Source: Opitutia bacterium (GTDB lineage: Bacteria > Verrucomicrobiota > Verrucomicrobiia > Opitutales > UBA953). Taken from it: DNA of 64,000 bases. The translations under genes and the position numbers were made by a program. Below are positions 7,336 to 17,207 of the stretch, piece by piece. Below the pieces are notes generated by a model. The model was given only the letters and a program-made list of their open reading frames with translations, did no database searches and was not told where the DNA came from. The stretch's first letter is position 1; each line of letters starts with the position of its first letter. The DNA lies in contig BGOI01000002.1 of the NCBI GenBank assembly GCA_003569165.1, forward strand, positions 1 through 64,000. The letters are read 5' to 3'.

Positions 7336-8916
7336 TTATTTCTTTTTTTTGCCGCCGCCTTGGCCGCCCTTGCCGCCGCCGCGTTGTTCCTTGGCGTTGG
7401 GGTCGTAGGCTTCGTTCTTCTTGTCGGCAAGGAAAGCACCGGTGTCCTTCTGCCAGGCGAGGAGGAGTTTCTTGAGTTCCTCGACCTTGGCGGGCTCGGC
7501 CTTGGCAAGATCGTGCTCCTCGCTGGGATCCTTCTTCACGTTGTAGAGCTCGAAGGTGGGTCCGGCGAATTTCTGGATGAGCTTGTAGTCGCCCGCGCGC
7601 AGCAGGCTCATGGGTTCGCCCTTGCCGATGTAACACGGGAAGTGCCAGTAGATAGCGTTGCGGTTGAGCGCGGCGCCGGTCTTGAGCTGCTTCATGAGGC
7701 TGACGCCGTCGGTGGGCTGACCCTTCGGCAGCGGGAGGCCGGCGGCTTCAAGGATGGTCGGCATGAAGTCCATGCTGGCGACAGGCTCGTCGAAGGTCTT
7801 GCCGGCGGGGATCACGCCAGGCCAGGAGACGGCACCCGGCACGCGGATGCCGCCTTCGTAGAGGAGGCCCTTGCTGCCGCGGAGCGGGTTGACGACGTAA
7901 GGCAGGCCGCCGTTGTCGGACGTGAAGATGACGAGGGTGTCCTTGGTGAGGCCATCGGCTTCGAGCTTGGCCATGATGCGGCCGATGCTGGTGTCGACCG
8001 CTTCGACGGTGGCGGCGTATTCGGGCGTGATGCCCTTATCGAGACCGGTGGGCGTCTTAGCCTTGTACTTCGCGACGAGCGCCGGCTTGGGATCGAACGG
8101 CTCGTGGACGGAGTGTTCGGCGTAGTAGAGGAAGAACGGCTTGGCCTTGTTCTTATCGATCCAGGACAGGGCCTCGTCGCAGAGCGCATCGGAGAGGTAG
8201 CGGCCTTTGCCGTCCATGTAGGCGTCCTTCTCGAAGTTCACGTCGTCCGGGCGCTTGTAGACGTCGAAGCCACGACCGGTCGGCGAACCGGGGGAGCCAT
8301 TGCGGCCGCGGCCGATGTTCCACATCCCGATGAGCGCGGTGGAGTAACCGCCAGACTTCAGGACGTCGGCGACGGTCTTCGTGCCGGCGGGAAGCTCGTC
8401 GTTACCCTTGGTCGACATCACCTTCATGTGCGGCTGACCCGGGGCGTAGCGGTCATCGACCACGGTGTAGACGCCGTGTCGCGGGGTGTATTGGCCAGTG
8501 AGGAGGCAGGCGCGGGTGGGCGCGCAGTTCGGGGCGCTGGCGTAGCACTGCGAGAACACCGCGCCGGACTTGGCGATCTTGTCGATGTTCGGGGTGCTGA
8601 TGTATTTGTTCCCGACGAAGCCCGTGTCGCGATAGCCCATGTCGTCGAGGAGGATGAGAACGATGTTGGGTTGGCGGGCGGGCGCGGCGGAAGCGGCGAG
8701 AAGGCACAGTGCAAAGGTACAAAAGTGCAAACCGGCGCGGAGCGCCTGGGCAAAGGTTGCGAGATTACAGCGGGGGAACTGCTGGCAGGGTGAACTGCTG
8801 CGAAGCAGGGCGGCGCGGAGTATGGAGTATCGAGTATGGAGTTTAAGGAGAGGCATGGTGGTGGGTAAGTTATGTGCAAAGGTGCAAATGCGGCGGAGCC
8901 GCGTGCAAAAGTGCAA
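7336..8916 (-). CDS. sulfatase (arylsulfatase family); N-terminus uncertain, runs into repeat DNA
   Basis: NIVLILLDDMGYRD and sulfatase signature CAPTRACLLTGQ (CxPxR). Confidence 0.85.
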   Translation of the reverse strand: MHFCTRLRRICTFAHNLPTTMPLLKLHTRYSILRAALLRSSSPCQQFPRCNLATFAQALRAGLHFCTFALCLLAASAAPARQPNIVLILLDDMGYRDTGFVGNKYISTPNIDKIAKSGAVFSQCYASAPNCAPTRACLLTGQYTPRHGVYTVVDDRYAPGQPHMKVMSTKGNDELPAGTKTVADVLKSGGYSTALIGMWNIGRGRNGSPGSPTGRGFDVYKRPDDVNFEKDAYMDGKGRYLSDALCDEALSWIDKNKAKPFFLYYAEHSVHEPFDPKPALVAKYKAKTPTGLDKGITPEYAATVEAVDTSIGRIMAKLEADGLTKDTLVIFTSDNGGLPYVVNPLRGSKGLLYEGGIRVPGAVSWPGVIPAGKTFDEPVASMDFMPTILEAAGLPLPKGQPTDGVSLMKQLKTGAALNRNAIYWHFPCYIGKGEPMSLLRAGDYKLIQKFAGPTFELYNVKKDPSEEHDLAKAEPAKVEELKKLLLAWQKDTGAFLADKKNEAYDPNAKEQRGGGKGGQGGGKKKK

Positions 8917-8993
8917 AGGTGGAGGTAATACGGCGGAGCCTCGAGGTATTGGCGGTTAGCGGCTGGCAGCTGTGGACACAAAGAGACAGCCTA

Positions 8994-9056
8994 TGTCGTG
9001 ACGCGGTCCCGACCCTACCCGAAAGAATGTCATCCATGCAGTCATCGATTCAGCCC
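8994..9056. repeat. intergenic repeat TGTCGTGACGCGGTCCCGACCCTACCC and ATTCAGCCCTC modules
   Basis: Identical 27-mer at 31207-31233. Confidence 0.8.
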
Positions 9057-9061
9057 TCCGC

Positions 9062-10681
9062 TCAGGCGCTGCGCGCCTTCACTTCGTAAGCATGGGCGAT
9101 CATGCCGTGCTTGGCGTCCTTGGTCTCGTCCTTGGGCAGGAAGCAGCGGACGTATTCGACCTTGGCGGAGGCGGGCGTGACGGTGACGCGCACGTAGCCG
9201 GCGCTGGGGAGCTTCTTGCCGGACTGGTAGCGGTCTTCGTTGTAGGCGACGTAGCCGTGGTCGGAAGGCATGGGGAGCTCCTGGTAGATGACGCCGTCCT
9301 TCTCCTGCTGGCAGTAGAGGTGGTCGTGGCCCTGGAAGAAGACGCTGACCTTGTGCTTCACCATCAGCTGGTGGATCGGAAGTTCCCAGCCCGGGCGCTT
9401 CTCCTTGAAGGTGCCTTCGCCCTTCTTACCCTGGCCGCCCCATTCGTAGAGATCGGCCTCGTCGACGCCGCCGCGGCCGGAGCCGAGGACGTGGTGGGCG
9501 AAGACGAACTTGTGCTTCGCCTTGCTGGTCTCGAGGGTCTTCTTGAGCCAATGGTACTGGGCGTCGCCGATGGTGATGCCCCACCAGTCGCGGTTCTTCT
9601 TGTCGTCGCCGCCTTTCTCGCCCTTGCCGCCTTTGCCGCCGAAGCCGCTGTCGACGAGCGCCGGGGAGTGCCAGTAGTTGTCGAGCAGGATGAAGAGCGC
9701 GTCGCCCCAGGTCCAGGCGCAGTAGCTCTTGAGCGCGCCGATGTCCTTGAACGGCTCGGCGTGGCCCGTGTAGATGCCCTCGTTGCCCGGGATCGGGTAG
9801 AGGGAGTTGCGGGCCTTCTGCACGCCGATGGCGACATCGCGGCGTTCGTCCTTCTGCGAGAAGTTGAAGAGCGAGCCCTGCTCGTGGTTGCCGTTCATCA
9901 GGAAGACCTGGCCGACGGAGCCGACGAGGCCGAGGAAGGGACGCTGCAGGAGGTAAGGAATCTGGCAGTTGGCGTCGTTGATCGTGCGGATGCGTTCGAT
10001 CGAGAAGTCGTCGCCGATGCAGATATGGAAGTCGGGCTTGTCGGCCGCGGCGGTCGCGAGCGTGCGGGCGTAGAGGTCCGGGTGGCTGGCCTGGGCGCGC
10101 TCCGGGTGCGAGTCGCCTTGGAGCGTGAAGACGAAGGACGTGCCCGGGGTCTTCTGCGTGGAGAAGCGGGCCTCGGCGCGCTGCGTGTAGTTGCCCGACC
10201 CCGGCTTGCGGTAATTCAGGCGGTAGAAGTATTCCGTGTTCGGCGTGAGGCCGTCGATGACGACTTCCGTCGCCTTGCCGGCGGGCAGCTGGGTCACCGC
10301 CGTCTTGCGGGCGTACTTACCCTTCGCCGTGCCGATCTCGAGGAACGCTTCGAGGGCGGAAGCCGGCACGAAGCTGGCCGTGATGGCCTTGTCGGTCGCG
10401 CGGCCGAAGATCAGCGAGACCTTGGAGAATTCCGCGAGGGATTCCGGGAGGACGTATTCGCCTTGGAAGGTCGGGCCACGGGCCTTGGAGCTGTCATCGC
10501 CGCCGCCCTTGCCGCCTTTGCCGCCCTTCCCTTTCTTCTCCTGCGCGGAAGCGGACGGCAGGAGCGTCCAGCCGAACGTCGCGGCCATCAGGCCGATGAA
10601 CTGACGTCGCACCACCTGGCCGAAGGCGGGCTTATAGAACGGGTTGGGTTTTCCGGACGAGGGATCTTCGGCGGGGTTCAT
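9062..10681 (-). CDS. secreted metallophosphoesterase, purple acid phosphatase-like
   Basis: Tat-like RRQFIG; GDSHP, GDD, GNHEQ, FAHHVLGSG and GHDH metallophosphatase motifs. Confidence 0.8.
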   Translation of the reverse strand: MNPAEDPSSGKPNPFYKPAFGQVVRRQFIGLMAATFGWTLLPSASAQEKKGKGGKGGKGGGDDSSKARGPTFQGEYVLPESLAEFSKVSLIFGRATDKAITASFVPASALEAFLEIGTAKGKYARKTAVTQLPAGKATEVVIDGLTPNTEYFYRLNYRKPGSGNYTQRAEARFSTQKTPGTSFVFTLQGDSHPERAQASHPDLYARTLATAAADKPDFHICIGDDFSIERIRTINDANCQIPYLLQRPFLGLVGSVGQVFLMNGNHEQGSLFNFSQKDERRDVAIGVQKARNSLYPIPGNEGIYTGHAEPFKDIGALKSYCAWTWGDALFILLDNYWHSPALVDSGFGGKGGKGEKGGDDKKNRDWWGITIGDAQYHWLKKTLETSKAKHKFVFAHHVLGSGRGGVDEADLYEWGGQGKKGEGTFKEKRPGWELPIHQLMVKHKVSVFFQGHDHLYCQQEKDGVIYQELPMPSDHGYVAYNEDRYQSGKKLPSAGYVRVTVTPASAKVEYVRCFLPKDETKDAKHGMIAHAYEVKARSA

Positions 10682-10847
10682 GGGGTGAAGTTATGAAAGT
10701 GAAACGCCGAGGTGGAGGAGAAGTTGAAGAATGGAGGCAGGAAAATTTTCAGGAAAATACGGGGCTTAATGGAGGGTTAAGGTTGCGCGGTGCAAGGCGC
10801 CGCGCGGGGATCTGCTGGCACGGGGAACGGCTGCGAAGCAAGGTAGG

Positions 10848-10938
10848 GCCGACCATCCTTGGTCGGCCGCGGCCAAGCAGGGATGCTTGGCCCTACCCGA
10901 GGCACATGAGGACAGTACGTGGTGCTGTCCCTACCTTA
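10848..10938. repeat. CCCTACC-flanked variable hairpin array
   Basis: Hairpins 10848-10867, 10871-10892 and 10910-10930; CCCTACCTTA includes the stop codon of the neighbouring gene. Confidence 0.85.
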
Positions 10939-12281
10939 GGACAACTTCTTAAGTTCGCCGGTGCTGTCGCCGAGCTGGACGTCGCGGATGTCCATGCGGT
11001 TGAGCATGCTGACCCAGAGGTTGTTGAGCGGGGTCTCCTTCTGATAGACGATGTGGCGGCCTTGGCGGATCGTGCCGCAGCCCTTGCCGGCGAGCAGGAT
11101 CGGGAGGTCGTCATGGTTGTGACGGTCGCCGTCGCCGTTGCCGGAGCCGTAGACGATCATCGAATGGTCGAGCAGGTTGCCGTCGCCTTCCTTCACGGAC
11201 TTCAGGCGCTCGAGGAGGTAGGCCAGGTGCGTCGAGTGGAAGACGTTGATGTCTTGGATCTTCGCGAGCTTCGCCGGGTCGTGGCCATGGTGGGAGATGC
11301 TGTGGTGGCCGTCGCGCACGCCGATGAACGGGTAGGAACGGTTGCTGCCCTCGTTGGCGAGGACGAACGTCGCCACGCGCGTGGTGTCGGTCTGGAACGC
11401 GAGCACCATCAGGTTTGCGAGGAGGCGGAGGTGTTCGGCGTAGCTTTCCGGGATGCCCTTGGGGGTCAGCGCGCCGACCGGCAGCTTCTTCTGGCCGTCG
11501 GCGCCAGACTTCGCGATGCGGAGCTCCATCTCGCGGACCGCGGTGAAATATTCATCCAGCTTACGCTGGTCTTCGGCACCGAGGCGGCCGTTGAGGTCGC
11601 GGTAATCCTCGCGTACCGCATCCAGGACCGACTTGCGGGCGGAGTCGCGGCGCTGGCGTTCGAGGTCGGAGCCCGAACCGAAGAGACGTTCGAAGATGAG
11701 CTTCGGGTTCACTTCCTTCGGCATCGGCTGGGTGGCCGAGCGCCAAGAGATGTTGGACTGGTAGATGCAGGAGTAGCCCGAGTCGCACCCGCCGGCGAGC
11801 TTGCTGGCCTCGGTGCCGATTTCGAGGGAGGCGAGGCGGGTGCGGTCGCCGATGCGCGCGGCGGCCATCTGGTCGGCCGAGACGCCGGCGCGGATGTTGG
11901 CGCCGTCGGTCTTGCGGGGCTGGGCGCCCGTGAGGAAGGCGGCCATCGCGCGGGCGTGGTCGCCGCCCCGTCGCCGTGGGCGCGGGCCTTGTCGGCCGCG
12001 AGACCGGTGAGGACGGAGAAGTCGGACTTATGGGCGGCGAGCGGCGCGAGGATCGGCGGCAGCTTGGAAGGCAGCGCCCCTTCGGCGCCGACGCGCCAGC
12101 CGTCCATGTTCACGCCGTTGGGGACGTAGAGGAACGCCATGCGGTTCGGCGCGGCGTTCTTCGCGGGCGTGTTGCCCGCGGCCCAGGAAGTCTGGAGGCC
12201 CATCGCCTCGAGCCACGGCAAGGCCATGACGGCGCCGAGGCCCTTGAGGACCGTGCGTCGGGGAAGGAGGTCGGTCTTCAT
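10936..12281 (-). CDS. DUF1552-type protein, one frameshift near 11966-11969
   Basis: MKTDLLPRRTVLKGLGAVMALPWLEAMG...AHGDG / ..MAAFLTGAQPRKTDGANIRAGVSADQ in two frames. Confidence 0.8.
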
Positions 12282-12288
12282 GACGGGG

Positions 12289-14609
12289 CTATTTCTTCTT
12301 AGGAGATTCAGACACCGGTTCAACCTGGGATGTTCCCCGGCGGAGGCGGAAAGGGTCGCTCATGACCACCCCGAGAATCAGGGAGGAGAAGCGGTTGCCA
12401 GATTTGCGGGTCGAGTCCGTGATCTTATCGAGGGCCGGGCCGTCGTAGTAGTCCAGCCCGCGGCCCAGGCCGTAGGTGAGGAGCTTTGAGGAAAGATTGC
12501 GGACGAACTTCTCGTCGTCGGCCTTAAGGATCTTCTTCAGTTCGCCGGCGCCGGAGAAGGCTTGGCCGTTGGGCAGCTTACCCGAAGGGTCGATCGGCTT
12601 GCCGTCTTCGGCCGTACGCAGTTGGCCGACCGCGTCGAACTTCTCGAAGGCGAAGCCGATGGCGTCCATGCGGGTGTGGCAGGAGGCGCAGGCCGGATCG
12701 CGGCGGTGCTGCTCCATGCGTTCGCGAAGGGAGCCCTTGAGCTGCTGGCCTTCGAGCGTGGGCACCGAGGGCGGCGCGGGCGGCGGCGGCGTGCCAAGGA
12801 TTTGTTCGAGGATCCACTTGCCGCGCTTGACGGGCGAGGTGCGCGTCGGATTAGACGTCGCCGTGAGAATGGACGCGTGCGTGAGGATGCCGCCGCGATC
12901 GCCCTGGGGGAGCGTCACGCGGACGAAGACTGGCTCACCGCCGCGTTCGCGGGGGATCTCGACATTACGCAGCCCGTAGAAGGCGGCGAGGTCGCGGTCG
13001 ACGTAGGTGAAGTCGGCGTCGAGAAGGTCGAGCACGTTACGGTCTTCGCGGACGATTTCGGCGAAGAATAATTCCGTCTCCTTCATCATCGAGACGCGGA
13101 GAGCGTCGTTGAAGGCCGGGAACATGCCTGGGTCCGGTGAGACCGTCGTGAGCTGGCGGAGCTGGAGCCATTGGATACCGAAGCCCTGCGTGAGGTATTG
13201 CGCCCGCGGATCCTTGAGCAGCCGGCGCGTCTGGGCCTCGAGGTTGGCGGACAGCTTCTTCTGGTAGGCGAGCTGAAAGAGTTCGTCATCCGGCAGCGAG
13301 CCCCAGAGGAAATAGCTCAGGCGTGAGGCTAGGGCGAACTCGCTGATCGCATGCGCGTCGCGTTGGGTCGCCATTTCTTCCTGCTCGGCACGGAAGATGA
13401 ACTTCGGGGAGGCCAGCACGACCGCCATCATCGCTTGCGTGCCGGTTTCCCAGGAGCCGGAGGCCCGCTCGGCATCGAGGAAGATCTTGGAGTAACGAGC
13501 GACTTCGGCGTTGGTGGCGACGCGGCGGAAGGCGCGGCTGACGAACCAATTCGCCACCGCCTTGGCGCGGGCATCGCCCGTCGCGGTGCCGATCACCGTG
13601 GCGACCCGGCGCTGGAATTCCGTGCGCGTGTCGGTCGGGCCAAGGAGGCGCAGGCGCAGGCCGGAGAGCGTGCGGGCATTACCAGAAATCTTCGCGGGCG
13701 GGTTGAGCCACTTCAGCGTGAACTCATGCTTGCCGGCATTGAGCTTCACCTTGGCCTCGGCGACTTCGGATTTCTTGGCCGACTTAAACTGATAGGTGCC
13801 GACCTCTTTGCCATCGACGACGAAGGCGACCTTCGGGGGCGGATCACTGGCCGAACCCGTGGCGCGGAGATTCACCGAGATAAGGTAATCGCCGTCGCGG
13901 GGGGCTTCCATCGGGCCCGTGAGATAAGGAGCCGGATCGAAATAACGCTGCTGGCTATCGCGGCGGCCCTTCGGGAGCATCTCGATCATCGCGAGCCCCG
14001 TGCCATCGAGTTCATTGGGCGTGGTCGGCATCGCCTTGGCGGCGATTTGTTCGCCGACGGCGAGGAAGCGCTCTAGGTGGACCGGCGAGAACGTGAGCAC
14101 ATCACCGATGTTGTCGAAGCCGTAGCCCGTATCGTCGGCCGGGAAGTCAGCGGAGAAATTACCGTCGACGAAGCAGAGGTCACGAATCGTGTTATTAACT
14201 CCAGGCGGTTGAGGCGCCGCATCGTGATCTCGCCTGGATCTGGCTTCGCCTTCGAAATCGCGCGGGCGAGGAGCTTGTGGACGGCCGTCTGGAGGCCTTC
14301 GATCTCGGCGGCCGTGGGGCGGACCTTCTTCTTGGCGGGCGGCATCTCGCCGGAGGTGACTTGATTGACGACCTCGCGCCAGACGCGCTGATCGCGGAAG
14401 AAGCGGGTGTCGTCCTTAAATCCCTCGAGGTTGAGGTGGCCCTTCTCGAGCTCGGCGTCGTGGCACTCGTAACAGTACTTGTTCAGGAAGGGCACGATGT
14501 CCTTCTGGAAGTCTTGGGCGGCGAGAGGGGCCAGGCAGGCAGAGACGACCGCCCCGAGCATTACGATGATCGGGGTGGGCCAAGCTGCGCGAGGGGCCGA
14601 GAGCTGCAT
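12289..14609 (-). CDS. DUF1592/DUF1588/DUF1585-type c-type cytochrome domain protein, one frameshift near 14196
   Basis: CYECH haem motif, CASCHTRMDAIGFAFE, FRRVATNAEVARY; N-terminal part in ORF 14073..14609. Confidence 0.8.
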
Positions 14610-14757
14610 CCGTCATTTAAACATAGCGAGCGGGGGTAGGTTGCAAACCAAAGGCCTAAACCGTCAAAAAGTTGTTAAAATTTCGTAAAAAAACCTAAAT
14701 GGCTGACTGGTAATCGATTGGATATGCCATTCCGGACGCTTTATGGGGGTTATTGGC

Positions 14758-14769
14758 CTAGAATAGGGT
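14758..14769 (+). promoter_or_regulatory. CTAGAATAGGGT motif upstream of the gspC-like/gspG operon
   Basis: Exact 12-nt copy upstream of gspD (26669-26680, minus). Confidence 0.5.
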
Positions 14770-14891
14770 GAAAATGACCTATTTAGGCAATATTCCTCGA
14801 TACCACGTGATGGGCGGCCAAGATGACGATGAAGTTGGCAACCTAAACCATTGCTTGGTGTTTTAGAGATACCCCCTCCCCTTTTAATAAG

Positions 14892-15560
14892 ATGCGCACC
14901 CTCCCCCGACTCTCCTGCAGCCTACTGACCGTGGTCCTGCTCGGCCTTGGCACCGCTTCGGCGATCGACCTCGAAGGCCTCGTCAAGAACTCGCCCTTCG
15001 GCGGCACAGGCGCGCCGGCCGGTCCGGGCGTGGCCCCCAGCACCCTTGAATTCCGCGGCATGTACGCCGAAGGCGGCGTGAACTACTACAGCATCTACAA
15101 CACCCTAACCAAGCAGTCGAGCTGGGTGGCCGAAGGTGAAGCCCCGTCGACGAACGTACCCGTCGTCGTCAAAGGCTTCGACGTCGCGAACGAAACCCTC
15201 GTCATCGACAACGGTGGCCAGCCTCAGCAGATGGCCCTGCACCAGGCCGTCGTGATTACTTACAGGGGCCCGAGCCCCGCACAGCTCGCTGCCGTCTCTA
15301 ACGCCGTTGCCCAACCGAGCTCCGAGGCAGGTGCCACCGGAGTTTTCCGCGCTGGCAACCTCACCCCGGAGCAGGTCGAAGCCTTCCGCGAGTCCATGAA
15401 GGACAAATTCAGCAAGGGCCGCGGACCCGACGGTGGTCAGGGCGGCGGCGATCCGCGCCAGCGCGGCGGCGACACCACCAGCGGTAAGACGCCCAAGACC
15501 CCGGCCGTCGCGCCCGCGGCGACGACGACCAAGCCCCAGAAGACCCCGAAGGTCCGCTAA
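14892..15560 (+). CDS. secreted/periplasmic T2SS-associated protein, possible GspC-like homology region
   Basis: Signal peptide, directly upstream of gspG; STLEFRGMYAEGGVNYYSIYNTLTKQSSWVAEGE. Confidence 0.55.
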   Translation: MRTLPRLSCSLLTVVLLGLGTASAIDLEGLVKNSPFGGTGAPAGPGVAPSTLEFRGMYAEGGVNYYSIYNTLTKQSSWVAEGEAPSTNVPVVVKGFDVANETLVIDNGGQPQQMALHQAVVITYRGPSPAQLAAVSNAVAQPSSEAGATGVFRAGNLTPEQVEAFRESMKDKFSKGRGPDGGQGGGDPRQRGGDTTSGKTPKTPAVAPAATTTKPQKTPKVR

Positions 15561-15577
15561 GCCTTTTCTTTTTCCCC

Positions 15578-16024
15578 ATGACCACCGTCCAAAAGACCAC
15601 CGCCCGCCGTCTCCGCAAGGGCTTCACCCTGCTGGAAATCCTGATCGCCGTCGCGATCGTCGGGATGCTCGTCGGCCTCGCCGTCACGAACACCGACAAG
15701 ATCCTCGGCCAGAGCCAGGAAGGCGTCGCTAAACTCTTCGTCAACGAATCGCTCAAGACCTCCCTCGTCCGCTTCCGCATCGATATGGGCGACTATCCTT
15801 CCACCGAGGAAGGCATCAAGGCCCTGATCACGGCGCCGGAAGGCAAGGCCGACAAGTGGCGCGGCCCGTACATGGAAGCCAAGGGCGGCCGCTCGCCGAT
15901 CGACCCGTGGAACCAGGAGTACCAGTACCGCTACCCCGGCACCAAGAACACCGAGAGCTACGACCTTTATTCGATGGGCCGCGACAAGAAGCCGGACACC
16001 GATGACGACCTCGGCAACTGGTGA
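15578..16024 (+). CDS. gspG: type II secretion major pseudopilin GspG
   Basis: GFTLLEILIAVAIVGMLVGLAV; KWRGPYMEA..DPWNQEYQYRYPG. Confidence 0.9.
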   Translation: MTTVQKTTARRLRKGFTLLEILIAVAIVGMLVGLAVTNTDKILGQSQEGVAKLFVNESLKTSLVRFRIDMGDYPSTEEGIKALITAPEGKADKWRGPYMEAKGGRSPIDPWNQEYQYRYPGTKNTESYDLYSMGRDKKPDTDDDLGNW

Positions 16025-16563
16025 ACCTGGCACCGCAGCATCGAGCCGCCTCTCCGGCGCGCCGCGGCTTCACTTTACTGGAGACGCTGCTCGTCCTCGG
16101 CCTGATGAGCATGCTCGCAGCCGTCATGATTGGCGGCTCGGCGCAGTTGCTTAAGGGCACGGCGCGTTCGGATCCGGAAGACGCGCTGATGGCGCTCATG
16201 CAGACCATCCGCCGCCAGGCGGTCGAGAAGGGCAAAATCCTCGAACTCGCGCCGACGGACACCAATGAGGAAGACGCCCCGGATTTCCTCTGGGGGGAGG
16301 AGCGCGTCGACGAAGACCATCCGCGCACCGAGGAACGGCTGCCGAAGATCGAAGGCGTGAAGGTCAAAATCCTCGCGCCCGAAAGCACCGGCGCGATTCT
16401 GCTCGGCGGCGTGGCTTCCGAGCAGGCCCTCACCCGCATGCGTTTCTACCCGGACGGCACGTGCGACCGCGTGCGGTTGGACATCACCCGGAATGAGAAC
16501 CGGACGATCGTCCCCATCGACCCCCTCACCTGCGCGCCGCTCCCGGCCATCGACGCCAAATGA
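16021..16563 (+). CDS. gspH: type II secretion pseudopilin GspH-like
   Basis: RRGFTLLETLLVLGLMSMLAAVMIGG; position after gspG. Confidence 0.75.
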   Translation: MNLAPQHRAASPARRGFTLLETLLVLGLMSMLAAVMIGGSAQLLKGTARSDPEDALMALMQTIRRQAVEKGKILELAPTDTNEEDAPDFLWGEERVDEDHPRTEERLPKIEGVKVKILAPESTGAILLGGVASEQALTRMRFYPDGTCDRVRLDITRNENRTIVPIDPLTCAPLPAIDAK

Positions 16564-17207
16564 AACGCCGCGGCTTCACCCTCATCGAGGTCCTCATGAG
16601 CCTCGCCATCTTCGCGCTCGCCGCCGTGAGCCTGGGCGCCGCCTATTCAAACGTCCTGCTGGGGCGCCTTGCGCTGCAGCAGGACGAGCAGCGCTTGGAT
16701 GACCTCTCCCGTTGCCGCGCCGCGCTCATGGAGACCCCCGGCTTTGATGACGTCGAAGCGGGCGGCGAGATTCATCTGCCGGGCGGGCGGACGGCGCGCT
16801 GGGAGGGCAAGATTGAGGCGACCGCGGTGAGTGACCTCTTCGCCGTGCAACTGATCGCCGAGATCGAACGAGCGGACGGCGCCGAAGCCGAAGAATTCAC
16901 CGAGACGCGCATGCTCCTGCGCCCGACGTGGTCGATCCCCTCGGACCGCCAAAAAATCCGCGACGACGCGCGCCAGCGCCTCGAGAAGGAACGAGGCTAT
17001 AAGGAAGCCGACGGCAATTCTGCCTTCATCAGCGCGCCCACGCGCGGCAAGAAACTCGTGCCCGGCCAGAGCGGCGCCAGCGGCGCTAGCGGCAAGGGCG
17101 GCAAAGGCCAGCCCGGCACGCCCACGAATGGTCAGGGCGGCAAAGGGCAAGGCAGCAAAGGCGGTCAACCTGGAGGACAGCCCGCCGCGGCGCCGGCCAA
17201 GCGATGA
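16560..17207 (+). CDS. gspI: type II secretion pseudopilin GspI-like with Gly/Lys-rich C-terminus
   Basis: RRGFTLIEVLMSLAIFALAAVSLGAAY. Confidence 0.7.
   Translation: MKRRGFTLIEVLMSLAIFALAAVSLGAAYSNVLLGRLALQQDEQRLDDLSRCRAALMETPGFDDVEAGGEIHLPGGRTARWEGKIEATAVSDLFAVQLIAEIERADGAEAEEFTETRMLLRPTWSIPSDRQKIRDDARQRLEKERGYKEADGNSAFISAPTRGKKLVPGQSGASGASGKGGKGQPGTPTNGQGGKGQGSKGGQPGGQPAAAPAKR

Noticed and set aside
5976-10696. Long plus-strand ORFs 5976..6977, 7360..8793 and 9092..10696
   Set aside because: Mirror frames of the lipoprotein, sulfatase and phosphatase genes with biased composition (Ala/Glu/Gly/Val).
10936-14609. Pseudogene calls for the DUF1552 and DUF1592 genes
   Set aside because: Each has only one 1-nt indel with otherwise intact conserved sequence; the same pattern in essential-type genes elsewhere suggests sequence error.
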